NCBI GenBank assembly: GCA_033439265.1
Contig: JAVTVX010000010.1
Span: 10,106,001 to 10,170,000, forward strand
Direction of reading: 5' to 3'
Source of the DNA: Dillenia suffruticosa
Taxonomy: Eukaryota > Streptophyta > Magnoliopsida > Dilleniales > Dilleniaceae
Length of the DNA: 64,000 bases
In this document: one piece after another, positions 50,001 through 61,950 of the stretch
Layout: each line of letters starts with the position of its first letter
How positions within the stretch are numbered: the first letter of the stretch is position 1
The notes under the pieces: generated by a model
The model's input: the letters and a program-made list of their open reading frames with translations, nothing else
Database searches by the model: none
What the model was told of the DNA's origin: nothing
Program-made: the position numbers and the translations under genes

Positions 50001-50512
50001 AACAGTACTGGGATGTTGGAGATGGTCAGGTATAACAGACTCCTGCTGAGAATTTTACTACTGAAATGACACTTCAGGTCAATAGGATCCCATAACTGGA
50101 TCCATAACAAAACATTTCTCAATTGCTTTCATTCTTTCCAAACAATATATAGTTCGTGATCAGAACCAAATCAAACTAAAGGAAAATAATACAAAATCAT
50201 CAATACTCAAGTACCACGGATTCAATTGTATAACAATGATACCAATTGAGTCAGTAGGTTAAATTTTTATATAAAATCGACTCTGATGCCAAGAAGAGGA
50301 AGGGAACGAGGATGAAAATGTGAGTGAAATGAGCTAATTAGAAGTAGAAGAGGTGAAGAAAAACTCAATTTGATAAAGTAAACTGAGATCGGATCTAAAC
50401 CGAAACCAATGACTGAGAAAACGAATGTGAAGAGAGAGAGTACTCACCGAGTAGAAGAAGCTGGTGAGGAAGAAGCAACAACGAATAGAACTGATCTCAA
50501 GTGAATCCACGA

Positions 50513-50548
<36 letters not shown>

Positions 50549-50629
50549 AGGGAACGACGAAGAAGACGATGATGGTGAAGAAGATTTTGAAGACGAGGAC
50601 GAAGTCTGACTTCGTCTTAGGGCTTTCAT
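44084..50629 (-). CDS. TBC-domain Rab GTPase-activating protein (At5g53570-like)
   Basis: Exons in order of translation are 50448-50629, 49363-49501, 49228-49277, 45969-46022, 44582-45809 and a short last exon 44084-44125, joined by GT-AG introns with agreeing phase. The result is about 564 residues; Arabidopsis At5g53570 is about 577 by memory. TBC proteins stimulate GTP hydrolysis by Rab GTPases in membrane trafficking. The N-terminus is a Ser-rich low-complexity run (about residues 10-40), then GRLKSPWSRKRRKHALSPQQ and WRSLFTPDGRLRDGG. GVDPSIRAEVWPFLLGFYEL starts the TBC domain, and an acidic/Ser-rich insert of roughly residues 160-280 splits it. The catalytic arginine finger is IRLDAVR (Arg about 302) and the glutamine finger YCQGMSDL (Gln about 366), so catalysis should be intact. 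Only the last exon is doubtful: an acceptor at AAAAAG would instead give 44091-44117 and end ADSADTGS. Confidence 0.93.
46023..49227 (-). other. 3.2-kb third intron of the TBC gene
   Basis: Contains the LINE relic at 48000-48432, AT-rich AAT/AAAT repeats near 47815-47990, and segments with repeated GCCTAGTG/GGCAC motifs near 48640-48750 and 49020-49100 that look like old transposon pieces. No nested gene was seen. Confidence 0.7.
48000..48432 (-). mobile_element. RTE-type LINE relic (3' end of reverse transcriptase ORF)
   Basis: On the minus strand one frame reads GKFYKTAVKPILLYGIEC and then TGA where a Trp is expected. The next frame reads VEMRIFRWMCSKTKKDRIRN, then VVDKIRECHQRWFAHVQKRP. 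This is the conserved C-terminal order of plant RTE-like LINEs (LYG.ECW, then MRMLRWM, then RWFGHV). The stop and frameshift show it is inactive. It lies within the third intron of the TBC gene, in the same orientation as that gene. Confidence 0.8.
50513..50548 (-). repeat. (TCG)n coding microsatellite in the TBC gene
   Basis: The plus strand shows about twelve consecutive ACG units; in the coding frame these are TCG serine codons in the Ser-rich N-terminus. A length change would add or remove serines without shifting the frame. Confidence 0.85.
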
Positions 50630-50720
50630 CTATCAAACAACTCTCTAAAACTGTTCTGAGTGTAAATACCTAACAAATCTAGGGTTAGTATTGTTTTTTT
50701 CTTTTTGCGGCGTCGAAATT

Positions 50721-51035
50721 TTACCTCCGTGAGTAGACGATGAAAGCGGCAAAGGCGAGTCCGGCCAAGGCCGTGACAGCCAAAGCTACGCCGGCATTCA
50801 GGGGCTGCTGCTTAGACGCCGGCAACCAAAAGAGGAAGCCGTTGGCGTTGACAGCGTCAACGGAGAGGAGAGAAGTGGAGAGACCAAAAGCGAAGTATGA
50901 GGGAGAGAAGAAGAAGATCATGGAGAAGAGGAGAGAGAATAAGGGAATTACGGAAATGCCCTTCCTAGCCACGCCTTCTTGTCGACCTTCTTCTCCCACC
51001 ACCATTACCCAAAACTGGAAATCAAAATCCCACAA
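50721..51035 (-). CDS. Small putative membrane protein, unknown function
   Basis: The frame codes 104 residues. It has a central hydrophobic stretch (FSLLFSMIFFFSPSYFAFG) and a C-terminal helix of about 20 residues (AGVALAVTALAGLAFAAFIV) before YSRR and the stop, suggesting one or two membrane segments and possibly a signal peptide. Starts at Met 11 or Met 39 are also possible. The frame ends only 92 bp upstream of the TBC start codon on the same strand, so its 3' UTR would run into that gene. The last bases CACGGAG/GTAAAA also form a splice donor, so it may be the first exon of a longer product. I recognise no family. Composition and hydrophobic pattern favour a real gene over chance. Confidence 0.5.
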   Translation of the reverse strand: MWDFDFQFWVMVVGEEGRQEGVARKGISVIPLFSLLFSMIFFFSPSYFAFGLSTSLLSVDAVNANGFLFWLPASKQQPLNAGVALAVTALAGLAFAAFIVYSRR

Positions 51036-51099
51036 CTACCGGCTCTCTCTCTCTCTCGTCGCTTTCTTCGTCTCTTCTTTCTCTTTTTTTAATGTCTAG

Positions 51100-54000
51100 A
51101 GAGAGAGAAGACCGAAGCAAAGACTCAAGGGAGTGAAGTGTTTGATAAGAAAAAGAAATGCACGCCATCGTGCGGTTTTCCTTCTCGGTTCCAGAAATTT
51201 TATTTTCGTCTCCGCGCCTGACAAGAAAACGATGTCGTTTTCATGCAGCATTTTCGAGGGATGATTCTCCCCCCTTCCATTTCCTTCCCTCTTGACTTTT
51301 CCTTTTGCATTAATGTAACAACCCGCGGGACATAAAAAAAATTATATTCTTATAAATTCAATTTAAATATTATAAAATTTAAATTATAAAAATTTCTCTT
51401 ATTTATTTTTCATTCTAAGTTTTAATTCTTGATTAAAAAATCTAATACTGTTATATATTAGATTAATCGTACATCAATTATTTTTTATTTTTCTTAAAAA
51501 ATTTATTTGTATGTTAGAAAATATTGAACTAGTTTGAATGTAACCTCCCAAATTTTGGTTTGCTTTAGTGCATTCTTTTCCAATATAAGATTCTTCATTT
51601 AATTACAACGTAATAAATTTTTTAAAGTTGTTTTACCAATTAAAACATAATAGCAAACTTTTTTGTCATTAAAATTGTGTTCTTTTAAAAAACAAAGAAC
51701 AAGTAGATTTGTGATACGTTTTCTTTTTTTTTTTTCTAAAACCTTGGAAACAAAGAAAAGTCAAGTTTTAGGTCATCAGATGAAACGCTGATTTTTCTAG
51801 CGTCTATGTTTGACTCGCTCTTCACGTATGAAAACCAATTCATCTAGAGCAATAAATGTTCTACGCCCAACCAAACCCTAAGAAGATTTGGAGGGTTTGG
51901 TACGAAATTAAACTGAATTAATATTAGGTAGGGTTTTAATATATATAATACATATATACATTTAAGGGTGTGCAATGGTATTTTGGTTGACATTATATTT
52001 TAGCTTATGGTTTCTTATTTATTTCACTTCAAATCAAATACATACAGTGTCATATCATGTTTTACTTTCTCCCCCTTTTTTTTTATCTATTATCGATATT
52101 TAAAATTATATTTAAATTAATTTAATTCGAATATCTGTGAAAGTACTATTAAGAGATGATTCTCTTAACGTAATTTTTTTATTTCTAAATTTTAAATTTT
52201 AAATTTAATTAAAAATTTTAATATTTCAGTCTTATTTTTTTTATATATAATAAAATAGTGCAAAATCTTGAGTGACAAGGGACAAAGGCCATAGGCTCAA
52301 ACCCTTAGTAGGCGCCTATTGTCTATTGACCTAGCATGAAATTCTGAACCATATAAACTTGTGACGAGTATTAAGTCTTGTTAATCGAATGCCAATGTCT
52401 CAAGCACGTCATTTTTCAAAAGTGCTCGTCGTTTTCATACAATTCACAATTTAGTGAAAAAAGAAAAATTCATTAGCACCACAAATGAAAAAGGAGAAAA
52501 CGACAAAGGGAAGGAAGCCATCAAGTTGCTTCCCTAGTGTGGGCGCGCTATCTAGGAAGAGAATTTGAGAAAGGGGAAAAACAAAATTGAAAAACCTCAT
52601 ACATCCAAAGAGAAAAAGAGGGATGAATATTCGATTTCATAGAAGAAATATATCTACACGTGTCAATTAATTTAGTTTGTAATTACAAATTAATATCAGT
52701 TCGCGATATCAGATTTAGCTTGCATCGAGCTGAAGATTAATGAAGCAATAGAGTTGCTTCTATTCCACTCCACTCTTTCCCATGAATAATTTTTAAGGAA
52801 AAAAAAAATATCCATTGCTCTGCCATGGGTTAAGGAACATTATCTGGAGGAGGAGGGCACATGTTTGGATTTGGCATCGCATCATTTATTGGGCAAACAA
52901 AAGATTCTTATGTTTTACTATTCTAACGTACACAAAGTGTTGAATCCTTAATTATGTTTTCAAATTTAAATATTAAAATAAAAAATAAATACAAAGAGGA
53001 TCATCTTTTAAATTAAGTTCTATAATTAATTAAATCGAATTAATTAAATATTTAGATAAAAAAAATAATTACACTACAAGAAGCCATCACTCAAACGTCA
53101 AGCGGCTTAACCAAAAGTCCGCACCCATATCAAATTTACTGTGGAAATCAATGCACACAAAGGGAGCAAATAGGAAGTTTCTTGTATGGGCGAAGCTGTG
53201 CCCAAGGGTGGGGTGCACCCGCGTCCATAGTTGTACCGCCCGGTGTGTTAGAATTCGATGAGTGCACCTGCATCATCTGAGTCTGAATATTTTTTACAAA
53301 ATTTATTTTCTTCAAAATTTATTTTCTTCCTTTTCAAAAAGTAATTTAGGAGTTATATAACTTCTTTTTTAGGTCTGGAATAATTGTGTTGGGGTTTTAT
53401 TAATTATTTTCTCATTTTGTTTAGGAGTTTTAGGTTGTTAAAGATCTTATTCTTTTCATCGTAATTCGATTTTTAATATTATTATTCAATAAAAACATTA
53501 TTTATTGTTTGTGAGTAAATTATTATTAGAGAGTTTCAGAGTTTGAGTTTATCAAATTAATAAAATTTTAAATTTTGTATTCTAACAAATTTTACTAAAC
53601 AATTCCTTGTTTAGAAAGTCACGCCTTTTTCTATTAGTTTGTAGCTAAAATCCACCGACCATGGAAGGCCATTGTTCAACACCAATTTCTTCCTTTTTTT
53701 TTTCTTTGAATGAAAAAAATAAGGTGCAATAAGGAATTGCAAGATTTGAAAAAAAAAAAAAAACAATTATCATGGCTCTGTTTGAAAAAAATGATAAAAA
53801 AATTAATTTCTTATTAGTTTATTTACTCACCAAGAGTTGGGTTATTTGATAAGGATTTGTGGGCCTACACCTGTGGAACAAATATTCACAGGCACCAAAA
53901 ATTAATATGTATATGCACAAAAAATTTTCTAAGTTCACATGGTAATGAACAGTTATAATTGAAAGAAGAATGGTATTTTCCGGAAAAACATAAAGGAGAA

Positions 54001-54313
54001 AGCAACGTATGATAGACCCTTGTTCTTGGCAAGCAACAAAAAAGCAAAGGCCATGGGTCAACAAAATCAAGCACACTCTATTATAATTAAAGAAAGAGAG
54101 AAAAGCGAAACAAAAGAAAAGGAAAAGAAAAGAAAAATTAATGCTACAAGAAAAATACTGGTGGCATGGAAAAAGAATAAAGATAAAATAATGATTAATA
54201 TCTTTAGACAAAAGCAAAATTTGTGTTGATTAGGGCGGTCATATGTCCCTCCATAAAGTGTTAGGAGGGCAATGCAGAGAGAGATCCCTCCATAAAGTTG
54301 AAGGAAGTTGATG

Positions 54314-54359
<46 letters not shown>

Positions 54360-57300
54360 ATAGATGGTATTTTGTACAAGTAAAGGGACCCTAATGTTGG
54401 TTGAATCGGTGACAAACAAAGCCAAAATGAATGAAGTTATGTACTCAAAATTTGATAAGGTAAACACAAAAATATTAAAAGGGTTATCCCATTTCTAAAA
54501 GCGCGGACGGCGGAAGATAAAGTATGTTTTGAGTTAACAAAATTGGATATTTAATTTTTTTAATTAAATTTTGAATTTAAAATTTTAAAATAAAAAAATT
54601 AATAAGATTTTTATATCAGTTGAAATATGATTTTAAATATCGATAATTAAATATTAAAAAAATAAAAATTAAAGGGAATAGTTAAGTCGGCAAACGGAGT
54701 GGTGGAGAGATAAGCCTACGTACTGATTATTCACCAACACCATTCCTCAATCCAATAAGGTTAAGTGCTTCAAGGTAAGATGACATAACAGAATTTTTTG
54801 ATTAATGACTTGTGAAGTTGAAGGCATTTCTGCTTGAGAAGAGGACAACACATTTTTAAGTCTGGACTACCAAACACACAATCCATCGTGAGAGGAGAGA
54901 CTAAGCCTACGCAAAACTCTGTGTGACAGTGACCAGTGATTAAACATGCGGAATCTCACACACATTTTCTAGCTGTGGTAGTACAACCAAAAGACGACGT
55001 CTAATTTTCAGGACACGCCTAAATGATTACTGCCGATAGGCGTCGATTGCGCAGCAGACTGCAGAGACGCGATTGATGAATTATTTTTATTCCTCCCTTT
55101 CACAATATTTGAATATTAAACTAGAATTTATCTCTGCCCGTCTGCGAATTTTGTGGAATCCAGCCGGTGTTATGAAAATAATTTCAATTTGATTTTGAAA
55201 TTAAGACCTTCAAATCACCGGGTTGATTTTAATTCTTAAGTTTTGGAACCGTAGCAAGAACTAGAATTTAAACCATTAAAATCAGACGATAACTTAAAAT
55301 CAAAATTGAATTATTTTAATTTAAAATCTGATTCTCCTTTTTCCAACAAATAATAACCGTAATTTAAAACTTTGGACATATGTATTGCTACCTTAAAAAC
55401 TAAACGCTAAAAGGAAAAATTCTCATATTTATATACTATTTAGAATCTTGAGTTATCACCAAAGATAACTAACCCGAAAGACACGTGGGATAATCCAGGT
55501 CTGACCAAGCAAAAAATTCGGACCCAACAAAATGAATTTAGACTTTAAAATAATTTTAATATCATACTAGGTTTAATATGTTTTAAGAATTTGTTTTTGT
55601 TTCATGATGTCTTACGGAAAAAAAAAATCCAATGAATCATCAATTATTTTAAGCCAATCTTTATCTTTCTGCTCTATCACTCCGCTGACTCTCCTCTCTC
55701 TTAAAATCTCTCGTCATCTTTCTCTCCGTCTTCATCTCTTTACTCACCTATCACAATTAGATACAGTTTAAATTAAAACGTAAAATTAGATCAAACCATG
55801 GTTAAAAGAACCATTAATCAGTTCACTATTTCAGAACCAAATTCGATACGGTTCTTCATTTTAAATAACTGAGAATCTTATATTATTAAAAATTAAATAT
55901 TGATGAATTATAATATTAAAAATAAAATATTATAACTATTTATTAAATATAGTGAATTGTATTGTATTTTAACTTTCTAATTTATTATGCCTGGCATGTT
56001 TTATCAAAGCCATAATTTTACGAGCACGAGGGGAAAGAAAAGTGCAAGGGTTTGGAAGAGTTTGGGTTGGGGTATATTCGAACTGAGTTGATTCTGAATA
56101 TTTCTGTATTTGAATTTGAATTCGATTTTTTTTACTTGACTCGAACTTGGCGAGTAGTGAATAATAGGGTTTGAAATCGACTCGATTGTATAATAAACTA
56201 TTCGAATTCGACTTAAAAACTCGATTATTTTATAATATATTAATATATTTTATTTTAATTAATTTTTTATATTATAATCATATATAAATATATATAATAT
56301 ATATTAATATATGTAATCGAACTATTAATCGAGTTTTTAAATCTAAAATTTTATTATTTAAACCTGATCGGATAGATCCTAATTCGATCAAATTTGAGCA
56401 TAATCGAGTCTTTGATCAGTGACTCGAGTTCGACACGGACCTAATTCGGTGGAAATGGAAGGGAAGGAGTGGCAGGGAAGCCAAGGCCGACTTTTTGAGA
56501 GCTCTTCAACTTTGGACTTTGTGGGAGTTTAAAAGGATTGTTAGTTACAGCGGCAGCAGTGCGATTTATGACATTAATCAGTAATTTGAAATTTCAATTA
56601 AGTTGAGACTTCAAAGGGCCATTGTTGTCTCCAAGTACACCAAAATCTATCCGGACCAGATTCCATGAACGAGAGAGAGAGTAAAAAGCGTAAAGAAGAG
56701 AAATGGCAGAGTCATCCGATACCTTATTCTTTTATTTTGAATTTAAATCTTAAAAATAATAAAAAAGAATTTAAGAGACTTAATCTTTAAGATAGATTTT
56801 ATAGTATTCGAAATATATTAATCAGATAAAAATTTGGATATAAGGAGAGAAAAAAAAGGAAGGGGACCGGTGCGTCTGTAGTTTTGTGCCAGAAATGGCG
56901 GCTCCCAATTGTCACAAAAATAGTGCATTCAGTTTATGAATCTAAACGGAACTGAATTTAAACGGATTTTCTGGGTTAAGTCTAAACCTGTCGACCCTTC
57001 ATCCGTTCCGGAAAAAACCGGCCGATTCAGACTGGTCAATTAGCTCAATTGCATAAATGATCTGAGGTTGAACCGTCCCAGTCGGGTCCGGTTCTATTGA
57101 ATTTTCAAAACCTGTCAATCAAGTTCCTCCCTCTCACAAAAGATAACAAGTATCCAAGTTTTGGGCAAATGAAGCACTCTTGGGTTAAAACAAGAAGAAA
57201 AGAACATGCCATCTTAGTAATGATTCATGCCACTATCATTAAATTAGTTACATCAAAGGGAAAGAAGAGAGAGCTGAGAATCGAATCAGTTTCACTGATA

Positions 57301-57589
57301 TGCCCAAATTAATTACATCAGTTGGGCATTTATAGCGTCAACTAGACAAACGGTACAGACTCACAGCAAAACGACAGACTTGAGCAGCAATTGAATGAAC
57401 CTACAGACCTCTACCAGGCAAAGCCACGCTTCAGCCACTTCAGCTAAATTTTCTCTTCCTTCGAATTCGAACTACTTTTATTCAGATTACTTCTCCCCTT
57501 TCTCAGCCATCACATCGCCATCCTTGGCAATGTCTGGCCAACCCAAATCCAAATTACATAAAGTACTGAGGCAAACTAACAAGGCAGTA
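51100..57589. other. 6.5-kb intergenic stretch, no gene seen
   Basis: Mostly AT-rich, with a (GA)n tract (about 54319-54356), AT-rich palindromic DNA near 56220-56320, and degenerate TCGA-rich segments near 56090-56450. The latter resemble the segment at 1960-2340 in motif content (GAACTCGA, ATTCGA types) and may be unclassified transposon remnants. The segment 55000-55070 is GC-richer but not recognised. Confidence 0.45.
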
Positions 57590-57957
57590 ACAGAGGGGCG
57601 GTCTCTAGATCTTTGAAGCTGCGCCCTTGTCCACAAATAACAAGTGCAATATATGCAGATGAATTGATCACTGGGAAAGTGTAAGTGATTCGCTCTGGGG
57701 GAGGCTTTGGAGAGTCCTTAAAGTAACCCATTTCTTATTCTCATGGACGAGGGGATGCCCCGGGAATAGAGAAGCTACATGCCCATCAGGTCCCATTCCA
57801 AGTAGCTGGAGATCAAATTTTGGAAACCCAGTCGCAGTTGAGAGCCTTATCACCCCGTTATCAACCAAATGCTTGAGGCAAGTCTCATAATCATCAGCTG
57901 CACCCTCAGCTGAAAGATCATCATTAATGCATAAACTTGACCGGAAGGAACTGGAAC
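57590..57957 (-). pseudogene. 6-phosphogluconolactonase pseudogene fragment
   Basis: Starts at a good acceptor (TACTTTGGCAG, exon from 57957) and reads [10 protein letters not shown]. It then shifts frame near 57930 to [20 protein letters not shown] and [20 protein letters not shown], and shifts again near 57718-57722 to [18 protein letters not shown] and INSSAYIALVICG before losing similarity. These are the C-terminal part of plant 6-phosphogluconolactonase, the second enzyme of the oxidative pentose phosphate pathway, including the GMGPDGH motif. Each shift is explained by a single missing base. The N-terminal half and the last residues are absent. The retained acceptor indicates a copy made by DNA duplication rather than from processed mRNA. 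Confidence 0.88.
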
Positions 57958-58049
57958 CTGCCAAAGTAGCAAAAGGAGTCGTAAAATTGAGAATGCCATC
58001 TGACGCGTCTGTTTGTACCGTTTCAACTTCAATTTTTTGTGTAGCACAA

Positions 58050-59909
58050 ATGGTACGGGGACCCTATCATTCGGTTTTGATGTGAGGAACTCGATCCGGT
58101 AAAATTGATCGTGGGCCGAGTCGGGCCGGGCCGGCTCGGACTTTAGTTCGACCTGAGCCTGACCAACGAAAAAAATATATTAATGCTGCTGCCGGGGCAA
58201 CCCGTTACATGCCGTCTCAAAATTATTACTTTTTAAGGAAAAACAAGGGTATACATTACCCCACTAACGTGTTCCAAATATATGTCTCAGTCTCTCAGAA
58301 ATGCCAAGTTGCAAAATCAAAGTGAATAAAAATATAAATTCAGAATTTTTTTATCAAAAATTTCACTTTAATGAAAAATTATTACAATTAATATAAACGA
58401 AATATAAATTAAATAAAAAAATTTAAATAAATTAAACTTTTCACAAACAACATATTTGTGTGGCTTCATTCTGTGTTGCCTATATAATCTTGATAAAAAG
58501 AGAAAAAGGAAATCATAAGGAAAAAAAAAAAAATAGAGAATGTCGAAAACTCGCCAAAGAGAGATGGCCCTGCGAAATCAATTAAAGTTTGCTAGGCTAT
58601 TTTTCTCATGTTATTAAATATATATATTTTTATATATAATTGTTAACTGATTGATACTACCAGCATACTATAAAATTAAAAAAAAAAAAAAAAAGAGCGG
58701 GGGCATTGCTTCCCACAATCCATTTTTTGAGATCTTTGAGAAGTTCATGACTTTGGGGTTTTTTTTTTTTCGTAAAGAAATAAAATTAAACGAGATCGAA
58801 TCAGAAAAGAAAGAGAGAAAATGGAGAAATTTTAACATTGAGCTGTCCACGGGACCGTGACTGTGGTGTATTTTAGAAGCATAAATGTCCCTTTTGTCCA
58901 TGGCAGAGGAAGAGGATGTAGAGACGATAGAAACGACTCCTCTGGGACATTCTTGGGTGGTTTAAGTTCATCTAAACTCAACTTAAAACTATATATTTGG
59001 TTGTTGCCTTTTTCGTCATTCCATATATTTACCGGTCTATGCTTAATATAATGGATAAAATTCAGTTTTTTTGAATTAAAAAAGAAAAATTTATTTCACC
59101 AGATCAGTTTTACAAAATTCTAAAAGTTATGATTTTATTTTATTTTATTTTTTGTTCATGATTTTATTCATCTTATAAAGTTAAGAAAATTATATATTTT
59201 TAAAGATCGTGACACTACGTATCACCATCAATATTATTTTGACAATTTTAGATAATATATTTATATTTATATTTTAATTTAAACTCTCATATAATTAAAA
59301 AGATACGATAATATAAAACGGAAATAAATATCTTCCTATAATAAAATCTCAATAATTTAGAAATTGGTTTATATTCATTACTCCCAAAACCCTAAATCAT
59401 AAAACATGAATTACACGAATACAAAAACCAATCTGAAACTAATACATAAAACATAAACAAACATTAAAATATCTTGAATACCAAAAAAAAAAAAATACAA
59501 TATTCATAACTCACCAAGATTACAATGCCAATTAGAGAATTGAAATTCCAAATAAAAAATTCAAAATATTTTAGCAAAGGATCAAAGGGTTGCTCTTCAG
59601 CAAAAGCAATTGTTAGAATGCTTTTAAGAAAATCAACTGAGAATCATAAGAATTAAAAATTAATAAAAAAGAATAATACTATTAAGACAAATTAATTAAT
59701 AACTAAAATAATAGAATTACATGGGTGTGATTCTAATGATGTTACATAATTGGTCAATTTTCTCACCTATTTTTTAAGGATAAATTGCACCAGGCCATAC
59801 AGAGGTATTTATGTAAAGTCTTGGAAGCATGCTTAAGACCAATCAAAAATCAGAATTAAAAAAAAAAAAGTTAAAAAGCAGTAAATGAAAAAACAAACAC
59901 ATTAAAAAA
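58050..59909. other. AT-rich intergenic DNA, no gene seen
   Basis: A short GC-richer stretch near 58090-58160 is followed by AT-rich DNA with A and T runs (for example 58679-58694). No gene or complete repeat was recognised. Confidence 0.45.
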
Positions 59910-59996
59910 AGGAGAAATGTACCAAAATAACTTATTTAAAAAAAAAAATTTAAAAAAACCTAAGGGGGAAATAATTTCCCCAAATGACCCATATTT

Positions 59997-60195
59997 GTCG
60001 CGGGTTCAACCCGCGACCGTATTTGTCGCGGGTTCAACCCGCGACAAAGCCACGTGTTGCATCCCGGGAGGGTTCCGCGCGTGTCAGGCTTTCCGCGTTT
60101 TGAATTTCCGCGTTTTGAAAACACGGAAAGCTCAGCTTTCCGCGTTTCGAACACGCGGAAAGCCTGCGCATTCCGCGTTTTCCCAACGCGGAAAG
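59997..60195. repeat. Cluster of GC-rich palindromes at the MULE 5' side
   Basis: A 21-bp palindrome with 10-bp arms (GTCGCGGGTT, centre C) occurs at 59997-60017 and again at 60025-60045. Downstream, at least three hairpins are built from the TTCCGCGTT/AACGCGGAA theme, one with 11-bp arms (GCTTTCCGCGT). The block is strongly GC-rich between AT-rich flanks. A role in transposase binding or subterminal structure is inference. Confidence 0.8.
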
Positions 60196-60492
60196 CCTGG
60201 CCTTCCAGTCAGGCCGCGACACGTGGCACCGCATTCTTCACTCGGCATCCGCATTCTTCACTCGGCTTCACTTCTTCTCCCATTTTGCATTCGAAGTCTC
60301 CGCTTTCCTCTCCTCCTCTCCTCCTCTCCTCTCCTCTCCTCTCATCTTCTCTCACGCCTCTCCCCTTCTGCAGACGAAGAACCGAAGGGTGCCGAATTTT
60401 TCTGGATCTATCAATTTAGAGGAAAAAAAGCTGCTGAAATTGCTGAAATTATTGGAGCATTCAAGATTAGACTTTGTCCAAAAATTTCAAAG

Positions 60493-61948
60493 GTATAAAA
60501 TTTTTCCTATCTCAATTTAAATTATTTTATATGCATAATTTTATAAGAATGTGTATTTGTGAATGCAATTGATATTTTAAACTCAGTAGATTTGTATGAC
60601 ATTTAATGTTAATTTTTAATTAATGACGTTTTTAATTAGGTTTTAGTGAGATTAATTAATTTAATAAATATTAAATATGCAGTTAATATAAATTAATATG
60701 AAATAGTAATAGTTATATTAAACTATTAACTATTATAAAAATTATAGTTGAAATTATTTAAAATGACTATAATTATATTAAATGATTTATGATTAAATTA
60801 AAAAATTTTAATATAAATGATTATAATAATACTTATAAATATTAATGTTGATATTTAAAAAATTTACATTAAAATATTTTAAATTGAACGATTATATTTA
60901 AAATTAAAATGTATTAACGTATAAATGGTACAATATATTAATATTTTTAGTTTAATATAAAAGTATTAGTAAAAATTAAAAATATGTATCAATTTTTTTT
61001 AATAATTTAAAATTTTTATTTCAAAATTATTTAATAAATGATTTTAGTTAATATTTAGTAATTTAAATCAAAATATTAAAATTATTAAAATTAGTATTTG
61101 TATGAAATTGAAAATTTATTTTTATCATTCCATTATTAAAATTAGTATTATAAATATAAAGTGAGTTTAGGGTTTTAGATTAAATTTAAATTTAATGAAG
61201 ATTAAAATTTTGTTAGTAGTAAGTTAATATAATAATTTAGTAGTAATTATATTTTTATTGGTATTTTTAAATAAAAAATAGTAATAGTTATATTAAACTA
61301 ATAATTATTATAAAATTTGTAGTTTAAATTATTTGAAATGACTATATTAATATTAAAATATTATACAATAAATTTAAAAATTTTAATATAAATGCCTATA
61401 ATAATACTTAGAAAATATTATAAAATATATATTTACAAGTTAAAAATTACAATGAGGTAAATTAAATATTTGAAAATACTTTTAAATATTTTAAAAAATT
61501 ATAAATTAATACTTTAAAAATACTTTCAAAATATTATAAAATATTATAAATTTTAAAATTTAAAATAAATGACTACATTTAAATATTTTTAAGTGACCAT
61601 ATTGTAATTAATGACTATATTAATCTATATAAAATTTGTAATTTAAATTATTTGTAATGACTTTACTTATATTAAAATATTATAAAATAAAATAAAAAGT
61701 TTTAATATAAATGATTATATTAATACTTATAAAATATTATAAAATAAATATTTATAAATTATGAATTAAATTTAGAAATTAAATATTTGAAAATACTTTT
61801 TAAATATTTTAAAAGATTATAAATTAATACTTTAAAAATAGTATAAAAGTTTATAAAATTTAAATTTTAAATTTAAATTGTTGAATTTTTTTGTATGTTT
61901 GTTTAATATTTATAAAATGTATAATTTATTTTTTTTATATTTATAGAA
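60493..61948 (+). other. Probable leader intron of the MULE transposase gene
   Basis: Runs from GTATAAAATTT at 60493 to TTTATATTTATAG near 61948, just before the start codon. It is about 85-90 percent AT by eye and full of imperfect repeats of TATAAAATATTATAA type. Splicing is inferred from the sites and from the lack of any coding frame. Confidence 0.5.
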
Positions 61949-61950
61949 TA

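Noticed and set aside
52240-52400. Possible tRNA-type B box GGTTTGAGCC on the minus strand
   Set aside because: No A box, tail or target-site duplication found.
57958-58060. Open frame upstream of the 6-phosphogluconolactonase exon reading [16 protein letters not shown]
   Set aside because: It does not match the enzyme and lies before a clear splice acceptor, so it was treated as intron.
59917-60498. 193-residue frame across the palindrome cluster
   Set aside because: Its translation only mirrors the hairpin repeats and CT-rich leader; it fits a non-coding leader better.
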